Position numbers and translations under genes: made by a program
In this document: in pieces, positions 12,015 to 23,056 of the stretch
Layout: every line of letters starts with the position of its first letter
How positions within the stretch are numbered: position 1 is the stretch's first letter
Assembly: GCA_932294295.1 (NCBI GenBank)
Contig: OW028579.1
Location: 4,435,370-4,499,369 of the forward strand
Length of the DNA stretch: 64,000 nucleotides
Origin: Alitta virens
Taxonomy: Eukaryota; Annelida; Polychaeta; Phyllodocida; Nereididae
Direction of reading: 5' to 3'
The notes under the pieces: generated by a model
Database searches by the model: none
Told to the model about the DNA's origin: nothing
Seen by the model: only the letters and a program-made list of their open reading frames with translations

Positions 12015-12939
12015 TGAGCATGTGAGTTATGTCATGGATAGGACACAGAGAATGGTCACACTTCAGAGAATTCAGTCACTTTAGTATATAGTATAGATCT
12101 TTTGTGACAGGTATTGACGACTTTCAAGATCTTTAAGGAGACATATAATATCTTTTATTGACCAGACAGACAAAACATATGCACAGGAGTTGTATGTATA
12201 CAATTGAAATTCGAAAGGTCGGATAGAAAATAGGTCTATTAAAGCTATTCCAAGGCACTCATTAAGTCAATGGGATTTATCCCCTTTCAATAAGAAATGT
12301 TGCGGACAAGAAATTAGCATACATGTACAATCAAAACACAAACAAGATAACCATTATTATAGGAAAATCACACGAGTCACTGACTACGCACCCACAGTGA
12401 AAGTTGTAGTATTCCTCAATTAATTTTAGTACTTTGGAACTTTAAATATTTTAAATCGGACGAAAAATGACGGAGTTATTGAATAAAACGTAAACAAAAA
12501 CATTCTATATTTTGCATTGGAACAAGACTGAAGGCAACGTCACCAGCATCATGAACATCTTCGATTCGCAATTTATTTTATGCAGAACTTAGTCACTTTT
12601 ATGTACATACAACATTTACTGTTATTATATAAAGTTGGTATTAATCTGTCGCATCAACTGTTTTTACGACGGCACGTTTTCGGCCGCATGTTGTCCTTAT
12701 TTGGGCAAAGAAACGTCCTGGGCTTCCTTTTATGGGCATTTACGAACGTCATTGCGTGTGTTATGCAAAGCAGATCATCCGGCTCGGATTACATGCTATT
12801 TTATGTGATATGGTTGCAATTGGGGAATAATTTTACAGTACACATAATATATTATACTGTCAATACAATGATAATTTTTAATATATATTACCAGAAACCT
12901 CATTCATTAAAACATATAGTTTCAGTCAGATACATTCAA
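12015..12939. other. intergenic, nothing recognised
   Basis: A 122-codon open frame at 12580-12948 (+) has no recognisable domain, no good start context and AT-rich composition. I do not call it a gene. Confidence 0.5.
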
Positions 12940-13704
12940 TACTTTTGACATAAGGCAATATCAAAATTTGATTGGTCAAAAGTGTGCCTACACTTCAATT
13001 AATATCTTGTTGCACAATGTTTAGTCTTATGACTGTCAGCACTTCAGATTTCTCCAGATCATTGCACATTCTTTCTTGGTGTATGCGTGTGATTAGGGCT
13101 TTACGTCCTGTATTTCTGCACCAGTTGGGCTGATTAGGACAGGCAGAGACCATGGCAATGAGACGAAGGAGGAAACATCCATCCAACTTAGGCTCGACCG
13201 GGAATCGAACCCGGGACCCAGCGGTTGGAAGCCCAGAGCGCTACCTCTGAACTAGGCCCCCACCATTCTTTCTTGGTCATTCTGGAGTTAATTTTCACCA
13301 TTCTAACAACTCCTCGCTTCGTTGTTGTGCTTTTGGCAGTTTCAGACTTTCCCCCGATATCGATAACAAACATGAGAAATTGTGCATTTTAAATGGCCTA
13401 GCGTGTGTTTGTTGCTTTGCAATGACTCACAATGGCTGGCCATCCATAAGTAGGTTAGTGTTGTGCTTTCTAAACATAATTGAAAATGTGTGCAGGGAAT
13501 AGAAAAGACAGGTTCACATTCACTGGTCATCAAATTTGGAAGAACTTTTATAAAAATTTCCATGAGAACATTCAAAAATTGTGTGGAGTTGTGAGAACTA
13601 TTTGATTGCTGGTGAACAGGACGAACATTGTGCAACTAGATATAGATTGAAGTGTATGCACACTTTTGATATTTGGAAAAAGATCCTGTGTTTTGTCAAA
13701 AGTA
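12940..13704. mobile_element. TIR element upstream of the GPCR, interrupted by a SINE
   Basis: The left end (TACTTTTGACA ... AAAGTGTGCCTACACTTCAA ... GTTGCACAATGT, 12940-13020) is repeated in reverse complement at 13625-13704 (ACATTGTGCAAC ... TGAAGTGTATGCACACTTTT ... TGTCAAAAGTA). Without the SINE nested at 13081-13264 the element is about 570 bp. TA at both termini hints at a Tc1/mariner-type target. No transposase remains. It ends about 110 bp before the presumed 5' splice acceptor of the GPCR transcript. Confidence 0.55.
13081..13264 (-). mobile_element. tRNA-derived SINE with 13-bp target duplication
   Basis: Full-length complement copy: tail GATTAGGGCTTTACGTCCTG, body, and a tRNA-like head with box B (GGTTCGATTCC) and box A (TAGTTCAGAGG). 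It is flanked by an exact 13-bp direct repeat ATTCTTTCTTGGT (13068-13080 and 13265-13277), proving insertion by target-primed retrotransposition. The insertion lies inside the older TIR element. Confidence 0.93.
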
Positions 13705-13848
13705 CATTTTGTTTCAAAATAACATTCGGGAAGGCTTAGATAAGGCATCTAACACCACTAATCGTATGTTGGTTGCCTGCAGACAGCAAATTGAAACTTT
13801 TTGTTTATCTTTTCAGATTCCACAAAGCTTGCATGAAATGAGGATGAG

Positions 13849-15099
13849 ATGAAAAAACTTGGCACGATGGACAGCAGAAATTTGGATGAAATATTTCAAA
13901 CTTTTAATGAGTCATTCAATATGACTAAAGAATTCAGAGAAGGACTTTTATCAATGATAGGTCAAAATGGATTTTCCCGAACTCTGGATGGCTTGAACTT
14001 GTATGTGATGCCTTTAATTATTGCTGCTGGATTAAGCGGAAATACACTGTCATTACTGGTCTTCACTTGCAGCCATTTACGACTTAAATCCTCAAGTATA
14101 TATCTTGCAACATTAAGTGTAGCAGACGTAGGATTTTTACTGTGCCTATTTGTCGTATGGTTACTTAGAGTCAATATTCCTCTGTTCCACTATCAAGGAG
14201 TGTGTCAATGTATAGTTTACTTGAACTATGTATTTGCTTTTTCGTCATCCTGGAGCGTTGTTGCGTTTACCACTGAGCGGTACGTCATTGTTTTCCATCC
14301 GAGATTACGGAAGAAGTGGTGCTCGCGCATGAATGCATTAATCATAGTATTGGCTATTTCAATTACTGCTTTGATCGGATATAGTATCTCCTTTATGACA
14401 AATGGAGTAAGGGAGATCAATTCGTTTTCAATTTGTGCGCCTTTACCAGAACATGCCAACCTCTTGCTGGTCCTTACGGGAGCTGATATGTTCATGGCTT
14501 TTCTCGTTCCATCTGTTTTAATTTGCACTCTAAATGTTAGGATTATTCTTCAAATTAAAAAGTGTCAGAAGCTGATAATAACTGGATCATTATCATCATC
14601 TAACACATTGATCAAATCACACTCAGATGCGTGCAACAAGTGTCCAAAAACTGTCTTATCCAAAAAGGGGAGCTTATACATAACTTTCAATTCTGGGGTA
14701 CATGGTCACTACTTTTCGGCGAGCCTCAACCACAGAGACACCCAGTCAGAAAATCAACATTATTGTGTACAGAATGTCACCCATGTTTGTTCTATAAGGA
14801 GGAACCTCAGGAATTGCCATACATCAAGGTTGTTAATTATCGTTTCCAGCATTTTCGTCATCTTGAACTGTCCAAGCCATATTGTTCGACTCAAAACTTT
14901 CATCCAAAACTTTGCCGCTCCAGTAACAATTATGGAAGAATCATGGATTCATTGGCAGGGCCTGTTTCAAATTGTGTACTTTTTCAACTTCTCTATTAAC
15001 TTTTTCGTTTACAGTGCCTACAGCTCCACTTTCAGAAAAGCTTTGAGAACTTTACTGACTGGCTGGGTATCCAGATTCAAAGGATCATTTTCTAAATAA
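13849..15099 (+). CDS. class A GPCR, neuropeptide-receptor-like
   Basis: A single-exon, 416-residue seven-transmembrane receptor of the rhodopsin family, expected at the plasma membrane and signalling through G proteins. Visible helices: TM1 about 51-73 (SGNTLS), TM2 83-105 (LATLSVAD), TM3 117-142 followed by ERY (143-145, in place of DRY), TM4 161-183, TM5 205-230, TM6 327-348 (NCPSH, in place of CWLP) and TM7 372-394 with NFFVY in place of NPxxY. The N-terminus has N-glycosylation sites at N20 and N24. C119 or C121 and C196 could form the usual disulfide. The third intracellular loop is long (about 95 residues). The motif set resembles FMRFamide/TRH/GPR139-type receptors; the ligand is unknown. 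A likely splice acceptor (TTTATCTTTTCAG) ends at 13816, so the 5' UTR is probably spliced. Two tiny upstream ORFs occur, at 833-841 and 838-852 of 13 kb; the second overlaps the start codon. AATAAA lies at 15266-15271. It looks intact. Confidence 0.93.
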   Translation: MKKLGTMDSRNLDEIFQTFNESFNMTKEFREGLLSMIGQNGFSRTLDGLNLYVMPLIIAAGLSGNTLSLLVFTCSHLRLKSSSIYLATLSVADVGFLLCLFVVWLLRVNIPLFHYQGVCQCIVYLNYVFAFSSSWSVVAFTTERYVIVFHPRLRKKWCSRMNALIIVLAISITALIGYSISFMTNGVREINSFSICAPLPEHANLLLVLTGADMFMAFLVPSVLICTLNVRIILQIKKCQKLIITGSLSSSNTLIKSHSDACNKCPKTVLSKKGSLYITFNSGVHGHYFSASLNHRDTQSENQHYCVQNVTHVCSIRRNLRNCHTSRLLIIVSSIFVILNCPSHIVRLKTFIQNFAAPVTIMEESWIHWQGLFQIVYFFNFSINFFVYSAYSSTFRKALRTLLTGWVSRFKGSFSK

Positions 15100-15272
15100 T
15101 TTTGCCATTATTTGTAATTGGTTGAAATGATTATAATTGACTCTTGCTTGCAGCACAATAAGGTGTTATTATCAAAAAATATCTATCATGTCTTAAAGCT
15201 GGTATTGTGCAAACTGCTGTGATTAAATTTGTGATGAAAGTATAACGCATTGTGTGAGAAGGTGTAATAAAT

Positions 15273-15819
15273 GAGGTATATATTTATATGGTAAGTGATT
15301 AAAGACTATATATTTGTAATTGTTTTACACTTATTGTATGACAAAAGTTTGGTCTGGATTAACTTGCAACCTTGCAACATCCCATACTAAATTTGTTTGA
15401 CTTCAAGTATGACATATTTTCATGAGCCTCTTTGCATGGGTCATGTTTCTGCTTAATCTCAGTCCGATATAATATGTGCATCAATATGGTTATGAACTTT
15501 GTTATATTATTCACATTGATGTCAACAATGTAAGCAGTAAGAGACATCAATAAAAATTTACTGAAATACTCGTAACACAAAGTCGTCATTTCTGCAGTTC
15601 ACAAAAGCTATGGCGGATGGACCTGACACAATTCAAAACTGGACCAACATTGAGAAGATTAGTGCCGATGGCTGGCAAACATGCAGCCAACAGTGTCAAC
15701 ATCAAATAATAAAATGCGTTATTCAAATAAGCTAGCCATAATTGCAACTTAAGGAAAAGGGGTACTGGTTATTAAAGAGCCTGTCATTAAAACCAAACTT
15801 CAAGAATTAAATCAAGTAT
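15273..15819. other. 3' flank of the GPCR, nothing recognised
   Basis: AT-rich DNA after the GPCR poly(A) signal. Open frames here lack a domain. Confidence 0.5.
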
Positions 15820-15915
15820 GGAATTGCCAACACATGGAACAAAATACAGCTTGAACTGAAGGAAGATGCAAAAACTGAGAATTTTAAAAACAACTTTACA
15901 ATATTCAAACTATAA
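15820..15915 (+). mobile_element. probable LINE ORF C-terminus remnant
   Basis: About 30 codons read GIANTWNKIQLELKE ... ENFKNNFTIFKL then stop. This is the pattern that closes many LINE reverse transcriptases (a W-N-x-L/I-P-like motif followed by a lysine-rich F-K segment). Only this end survives, and the match is short. Confidence 0.4.
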
Positions 15916-15959
15916 TTAATTATGAAGCCTGTTATCTGGATAGCTTATGTGTATATATG

Positions 15960-16969
15960 TAAATAGTGATTACTTATTAAATATATATTTCATAATTTTT
16001 TTTAATCCAAGCTTGCATTACAAAAGCAACTTATACGCTTAGGAGGGTAAAAAATTATCTGGCGTGCGAAAACCTGTATTTCCATCACAGCAAATTATTT
16101 TATCATTTTTATAACCGTAACACATTTATCAATACTAATAACCAATAAAACCATTTAGAGTCCATATGAAATACCAACATTATGATATTGACTAACACTG
16201 ATATACAGTTGGGGGTCATATGTTTGCATACAGCAAACATTTTATTATAACAACAAATCTGTGATAAATGTACTGCCAAGAATGGTTATTATGTGAAGCA
16301 TTAACATTTTTACAAGGCATTATCTAACATTTTCTTTTACAAGTCTATAACTGGCGGGTCGTGCATGTACATACAATGCCTAGTACCCAGCATGCTTTGA
16401 ACCATAAAAATGCTTTGCTGCAATGAAAGAGCTGTGGATTTTGTCCACAAGCTTTTGGCCAAATTTTAGTAAATTTGTTCCATTTAATGTCAGGTTGGCC
16501 TTTTTGAGCCACTTACCACATTTGAATAGACCCAGTTGCACCAAGGTTTTCAGTGCTAATCAGATTTCCAAACTGTTAGACCCATTTGTTTTCGAAGATT
16601 CCATAAATTTTGATAAGGTTTCCAGCTTATTGAATTTCAAAGCATCACCATGTGTTTGTCACACCACCCAGAATTTGTTACACCTACCTTTAACTGAATC
16701 ACCATAGTATAGGCCTACCCTGATATCTCCTCTTCTACTTTTGCCACTTCACAGTAAGCAGTGCCAGAAAGATTTCCATAATCAAGCTTTCAAGTCTCGT
16801 GTCATTCAGTGGCACTTGTGCTCGTAATTTGCCTCTCAAGCCATACTGATGATGCCTTTTCCTCTGTTTTAAATTCTTGGCATATTCCTCCCTTAATCAA
16901 CATTCAAAAAGTTTATGGAATCTTGAATTATTAATGAATACTTGGAAATCAGCTAGACATTAAGAGTTT
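15960..16969. other. intergenic, nothing recognised
   Basis: A 94-codon open frame at 16423-16707 (+) has no recognisable domain in either strand's translation. No repeat match was found elsewhere in the window. Confidence 0.45.
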
Positions 16970-17505
16970 GGCTGTAACTCAGCTTTGCAAAAAGCTTTTT
17001 ACAAGAAATACTTTGTAACAGTACATGTAAATCCAAACATGGTAGATAGTCCTAGACGAAAAAAAATCACCAGAGTTTGACCAAAAATTGTCAAAGTTCT
17101 TTCGTTGATGTAAAACAATATAATATTGGACAGACCACAGCAACTGACTATGTAGAATCTACATTTATGACTAACCAGGTTACGACTTTGTGAAAGAAGT
17201 TGTTACATATGCTTCAAATTTTCATATTATCAAATTATTGTCAGTATCTTCCTTCATATTTAACCGATGACATTTGGAAATTTAACACGGAATTGTTATC
17301 ATAATAAAATGTGAAACAATCAATTATTAATCAGGCCAATATAATCATGATATTTGGTTACCAATATGATACGTTTTGGCTTTAATGCATGCTGTTTGAT
17401 TTGTGAAATTAATAAAACATGTTTTGTGTTGACATTTTTGTGTGAAGACAAATCAGAAAAACATGAATTACCATGAATCATAATTTGGTTGCTAAAACAT
17501 TGGTG
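16970..17505. repeat. tandem array: partial unit 0
   Basis: Matches the last part of the array unit (22230-22914 and 32555-33241): shared blocks TGTAAATCCAAACATGGTAGA, AAAACAATATAATATTGGAC and AAATTTAACACGGA. It lacks about 130 bp present in the other copies. It marks the left limit of the array. Confidence 0.8.
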
Positions 17506-18038
17506 GCCACATAACGCTGGCAGAAGGCAATGACCTGGACAGCAAAATTGTATATATATTATTGGATTCAGAATTGTTCACAGAAATCCAAAATAATAAT
17601 GTGGATGTCATAGGATAAATTCCATGTGTCTAATACCACCTTTTTATGCGATAAGTATGCTAGTCTTCTTACAAATGCAATTTTTAACACCTTTATCATT
17701 TTACATGAAGGATGTGTGAGATCCCAACACATTTGAGACCTGAGACAATATTTAACCTGCGAAACAACACAAAATGTCACCAAATAAGCATGAAGTTGTC
17801 TGTAGGTCTGGTGGCTATTTAAACATTCAACTATAGTTATCCAGAGCTAGTGAGATATATCCAAAGCTATAACATGCTCAAACTAGCCGCACCTAGCTGG
17901 AGATCCCCGAAAGGCTGCTCAACAGAAACTCCACATTGGTAGAAAATGGTCAATGATAACTTACACATACTCTCTGCATTAAGTGTCAGTTTTTAATCGA
18001 TGTTAGAATTGAAAACACTTCAACTTATTACAACCAAA

Positions 18039-18217
18039 TTCATTGACTTGGAAAATAATCTCATGGACTTGGAAGCTAAACTCTAGATGACGTAATGTGA
18101 ATCCTGGACACCCATTGGTTAAGGGGAGTCCACTCCGCCAATGGGAGCCCTGGATTCACATGATATCATCTGGAGTTTAGCTTCCAAGAAAATAAGATTT
18201 CTTTCCAAGTCAATGAA
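18039..18217. repeat. long foldback in unit 1, arms about 85 bp
   Basis: TTCATTGACTTGGAAA ... CTTGGAAGCTAAACTC ... TGTGAATCC ... CCATTGG pairs with CCAATGG ... GGATTCACA ... GAGTTTAGCTTCCAAG ... TTTCCAAGTCAATGAA. The intact equivalent in unit 3 is 33731-33904. Unit 2 retains only the left arm. Confidence 0.85.
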
Positions 18218-18323
18218 TGTTGCTGTGACAACCTTTAGATTTTGGCAAAATATTTCAGAAAGATTTAAAATGAAGGCACCTCAGCCAAAGCTTCTACTAG
18301 AAAACTGGGTTAGTGGAAAGTAA

Positions 18324-18536
18324 CATCCCAACAAACACAGGACGTCCTGAAAACGTTCTCAGATGGTTTTACGACGAGGCTACCTTGTTTCTACATGAGG
18401 TAGGTAGTAGGTTCAAACCCAGCTTGGGACAATCATAAATGAAGTCTGTTCTTAGAGTTTTTTTGTTTTAGTTCGTCATTAGTTGCAAAAAACGTACGTT
18501 TAAAAAGCGCTAATAAAATGTGTGTTTGTTGGGATG
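18324..18536. mobile_element. TIR element in unit 1 (internally deleted)
   Basis: Ends are CATCCCAACAAACACAGGAC and the complement-type TGTGTTTGTTGGGATG. The interior keeps a tRNA-like box B (GGTTCAAACCC). Longer versions are at 27473-27969 and 34009-34492. Transposon class unknown. Confidence 0.6.
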
Positions 18537-21500
18537 AGGTATTTTAAAATCTTAGTCTAGGTCTGTGAAGCTTGGAAAATTCTCAAAATTTATATTGGTG
18601 AGTTAATTTATTGCTTTAGTGGTTGGGGGAAGACTGTATTGCTGATTCTCAGTTGTTTGTCTTGGAAGCTAGAAACAAACAACTAACACAAAAGGATGGA
18701 ATTACAGAGTTTATGTATGCATCCATGGCTCACAAGTAAAGTAATGATAGTGATTATCCGCTTATCATGAGAATATCATGCCTAATTATTTGAGTAAAAT
18801 CTCATTCAACTGAGAATTAGTACTTGCCACCATGATATTTGATTGAGATGCGGATCGAGCAGACTAATTAGGATTATGCAGGAAAGTACTTTCTGTTGAG
18901 AGACGGGGGGAGTCTATAGAATTCACAGCAATGTCACATTTTACTATTTCTTCGTATTTTGAAGCATAATTAGCTTATACAATGATGTTGTTCCAGTTCG
19001 AGAATTAGATAATTCCAAGAAACCTGATGAATTTGGCTATTATGATGATTAAATAAGACATTTGGGCAATATTTTTTATGCTGTGAAACTTATTGTACTT
19101 TAAACCGTCCACTTCAAATATCATCCAGACAGTACATGTGCAGTTTCCAGTGTGATGAAAATATATGTGAACCAAATTTATTTAAATTACAATAAAATGC
19201 ACATGAGACGTTTTCCCACATATGTAGCTAATGTGGAGATCAAAGCATTTCAAAATGCTCTTCATCATCGATCTGTGGTTCTGGCAGCTCGCTGGTCTCA
19301 GCCATCTGGCAAAATCTCACATCATGAATGTACTGCCACTGTGCTACATTATAGGTATCATTGTGATGTTAATAAAGAACATTAATAGAGCACTAAGAAA
19401 AAAGGTTAAGACATAAAATAGCAATCTGCTTACTTTTTACTCGTATTTCTGATTGATGAAAACATCATATGCATGATGAATACATGTATGTAACATTTTG
19501 AAAGTTTGCTTTTAATTAGGAAGATTCCCTTATAAGCATTTTCCTGCTAGCAAAGATCACTATGCATTGGTGCTCTGCTGCGAGCGACAATGAGTGACAC
19601 CTTGACATTGATGCCTTATAAGGTGAGGTGTAGTACACACAGCTTCACGCAGTTACATGAGTCATCAAGTTATTTCCAAAAACTAGATAGATATATATCC
19701 CATCATCTCATAATTATTTTATTTTAGAATATTTTCTGTGTGTTCAATAATACTGACATGAAATTAGTGAATCTTTGCCTTTTTTGAAAATGAAAAGTGC
19801 CCTATATTCCATTTATATACTAAGCAAATTAAGGGGCTCTGTCCCCCAAAATGTCAATTATTGGAACCGAATCACCTGATAGTGTCTTTGGATAAGCAAC
19901 AACATATCCCAAATCTTATGTATCTAAGACGGGTCATCCGAACATAACTATCAATATTGCCTTGTTTTACATCGAGGGCTGGTTAAATGCCATATTGTTT
20001 TGAAATGTTTGCCACATCTACCAAACAGGGAATCTATCACCAGCAGAAAAAGAACTATTGGTGTGTCTGCTTGCTTTTCCTGTTACATGAAACTAATAAT
20101 ACTATCTGAATGCCCATATTGAGTCCTGGATTCATGCAATGTCCACTAGTTATTTTTGTTTCCAAGTCTATGAGTTCTGCTGTAAATATATGAGTATAAT
20201 TAAAATTGTGAGCCAATTGTCTCTAATGAAGTTTGTCTGGACTATAATTGAACCCAAGACAATTGTAAGAGCTGGGGACCACTTTAATGACTAAAGCAGG
20301 TGTGACAGGTAGACCAGCTCAGACAATAGTCATGTATATAATTATATCCAGACAGTCAAACACAAAACACACAGAGTTGTGAATAAAGCAAATATGCAAC
20401 AGGTATTATGTCAAAAACCAGAAAGCCTGGACTGGATAATTGCACACATATGGGCAAAAACTATCCTGGGAGTCCTCAGAGGTATTATCTCTCAAAGTAG
20501 GGATGATTTGCCACAGTACAGTTACTGAGTTAGTGTCCCTACTACCATACAGAATGTGGCATAATACCTACTTGTTTTCATTCTGTCTCTGTATTTGCCA
20601 TAGGTGCTAAAAATACGGTTTAATAATGGACTGTGTGTGATGTACATGGCAAATGATTTGGAGTGTGATGGATTTTTACATGCATACATTTATTTACATG
20701 GTGAGGAACACCATTGGGCATCTTAAATTTGTCAGTGTAAATGTGTGAGCTAGAGTACGGGAATATAAAGCAAGAATTTGAGATCTGTGAATAAATGTTT
20801 TTTTTATATTGTAAGAGTCTGCAAGAATCAGCCATATGTTACAAGATTTGAAGATGGTTGCAAGAGCATTATTAAATATATATGTGGTGCTAGGAATTTT
20901 GAATATGTGGTTTTTCATATTCTTTCTGATCCCTGTCTTTGCATTCTTGCCTCAGAACTTATGTTGCATAATTGACCGCTTATCTTTCCTATTATATGCT
21001 CTTTTGTCACTATCAGATTTAGAATCGCATTGATTCAACATTGCTAAATCATTTGACAATGCCTTGCAATTAACGCCTTGCAGCTTTCTTTTGTTATTTA
21101 TTACAGCTACATACAGCATAAACTAATTATTCTGTGGAACTGCATTTAAAGCTTTCCAATTTCTGGCTTTGTTATCAGGTCTCCTTAGAGCTTTGTGCCT
21201 AAGATTACCAGTTTATTCTGTCAGTAATAGAGGCAATCTTAACTTAATTGGGGTAAACTAAAAGATCTCTGCTGATTTGTGGCAGCACTTTCTGGCAAGT
21301 GAACAGAAATTAGTGTCATGGACACACTGACCCGTCTTCCGAGAAACTGCACGAGGGATTGAAAAGAAGGCAATTACTGTCAAATTTATGGCATAAAGAT
21401 TCATGAAATATGACTAAGCAAATTAACATGTCGTGCAAATGCCAATTTACTCTCTGCCAGACATACAAAAACACTAATCTTGCCACTTCTTTATTGTTTC

Positions 21501-21829
21501 TGTCATGACTCATTGTATTAAAGAGGATGGGATTGGTATGTGATTTGAATGACAATAACTATGATAACTCCATTGGAATTTTTTCGGCAAATTCTCACAA
21601 GAAATTACTCCTACTTTGCAGGTATCGTAATGCTAAGAACGACCACTAATGTGCCAGTAAGGAAGAAGAGCTTGAGACATAGAATGGTAATTTGCTTACT
21701 TATTAATTATCATAATTATGACACATAGTTATGAGTATTACAAGATGTGCCTGTAGATACTAAACTGTTTCTTAAATATCTTAGTATATGTTCTTAACTT
21801 GGATAGATTTCCAGTTGTATTTTTCAAAG

Positions 21830-22200
21830 GGTGACCATTTTTTTCATAGCAACAGACCCGAACAGTTTCTGTCGCCAATATTAATTGATTGACATACATA
21901 TTCCCTGTCTAATCTGCTCCCTGTCCCATCAAAAACTTTCTTCAGTAATCCTGTCATCATTTATACTAATAAGATGGTTCCAAAATATGCTCATACATAA
22001 TTGCCTTCTTCTTTGACTACTAGTCCATCCCATTTCCCCTTGAATACCAGCAATTGTTACAAATCGGTCGACTCCGAGAAATGATCTTGTGGCAACATGT
22101 TGGATATGATCAATTTTTATGTTTTTGTGCCCCAAATTTCACTTCCATAATCTAAGATTGGACAAAGACATTTTTTATAAAGTCTTGTGATATGCCATAC
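21830..22200 (-). mobile_element. decayed LINE RT C-terminal segment (unit 1)
   Basis: The minus-strand translation gives LYKKCLCPILDYGSEIWGTK, then after a frame change HIQHVATRSFLGVDRF, IQGEMGW, FWNHLI and NDDRI. These are the hallmarks of the region after the RT domain in several LINE clades (IWG, VQ..A.R.FLGV, GE.GW, FW..L). Stops and frameshifts make it dead. It is repeated in unit 2 and absent from unit 3, which ends earlier. Confidence 0.65.
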
Positions 22201-22914
22201 CATTTAACTTCTTGAATTTACTTAGTAGCCAACCGAAACTCGGTTTTGCAAATGGACTTTTAAAAGAAACACTACAGTATATGTAAATCAAAATATGGCA
22301 GACATTCCTAGAGTGGCTGTAAATGGCCAAGATTAGCATTCAATGGTAAATTTGTGGCAAAATCATGTATAGAGTTGAAGTATAGTGACCATCACCATTG
22401 ACTTCAGATCTTGTATCATCGATATCAATTAAATAAAAAAACAATTGAGGAAAAAAGTCACCAGAGTTTGGCCACATTGTCAGACAGATACAAAAAGTCT
22501 TTCATTGCAGTAAAACAATATAATATTGGACAGACCACCAGCGACTAAGTATGTAGAATCTACATTTATGACTCACCAGTTTACGACTTTGTGAAAGAAG
22601 TTATTGCATATGCTTTAAATTTTCATATTATCAAAGTGATTCTCAATCATCTTCCTTCATATTTAGCCGTTAACATTTGGAAATTTAACACGGAGTTGTT
22701 ATCGTAATAAAATGTGGAATAATCAGCTATATGGAAACATTTGACTCCAACTGTAAATCAGGTCCATATAATTATGATATTTGGTTAACAATATGATACT
22801 TTTTGGCTTTACTGCATGCTGTTTGATTTGTGAAAAAAAAAAAATGTTTGTGTGAACAAATCAGAAAAAATTTAATTACCATGAATCATAATTTGGTGGC
22901 TATAACATTGGTGG

Positions 22915-23056
22915 TTTGGTGGTTAAAGCTCTGAAGTCTTGAAGAGTTGGTTTTAGACTGATTTTATTCACATAGAAGTCAATACATGCAAGGGAAATGT
23001 GTCATTGACAGTTCATTGTTATTAGCAGTTCTTTGTTAAATGTGTGAACCACCACA
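22915..23056 (-). repeat. 3' LTR of gypsy element
   Basis: In element orientation it starts TGTGGTGGTTCACACA and ends TTTAACCACCAAA, so its ends form an 8-bp inverted repeat (GGTGGTT/AACCACC). Taking TG...CA as the ends would make it 2 bp shorter, but the target duplication fits the longer version. The last codons of pol run about 20 bp into this LTR. Confidence 0.93.

Larger units (their letters stand above)
17506..22914. repeat. tandem array: unit 1 (about 5.4 kb)
   Basis: First full unit, starting at CCACATAACGCTGGCAGAAG. It contains a foldback (18039-18217), a TIR element (18324-18536, shortened by internal deletion), half of a second palindrome (18642-18702) and a decayed LINE segment near its end. 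It lacks the SINE found in units 2 and 3; the empty site is TAGTGTCCCTACTACC at about 20531. It lacks about 570 bp matching 28060-28630. No host gene is supported. A 77-codon open frame at 19152-19385 recurs in unit 2 but is deleted in unit 3. Confidence 0.9.

Noticed and set aside
12580..12948. 122-codon open frame with hydrophobic stretches
   Set aside because: No recognisable family or good start context, and its end overlaps the TIR of the element at 12940.
16423..16707. 94-codon frame
   Set aside because: No domain on either strand and no homologue within the window.
19152..19385. 77-codon frame conserved at 29152-29385
   Set aside because: Conserved only because the DNA is duplicated. 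Changes include amino acid replacements, and the region is deleted in unit 3.
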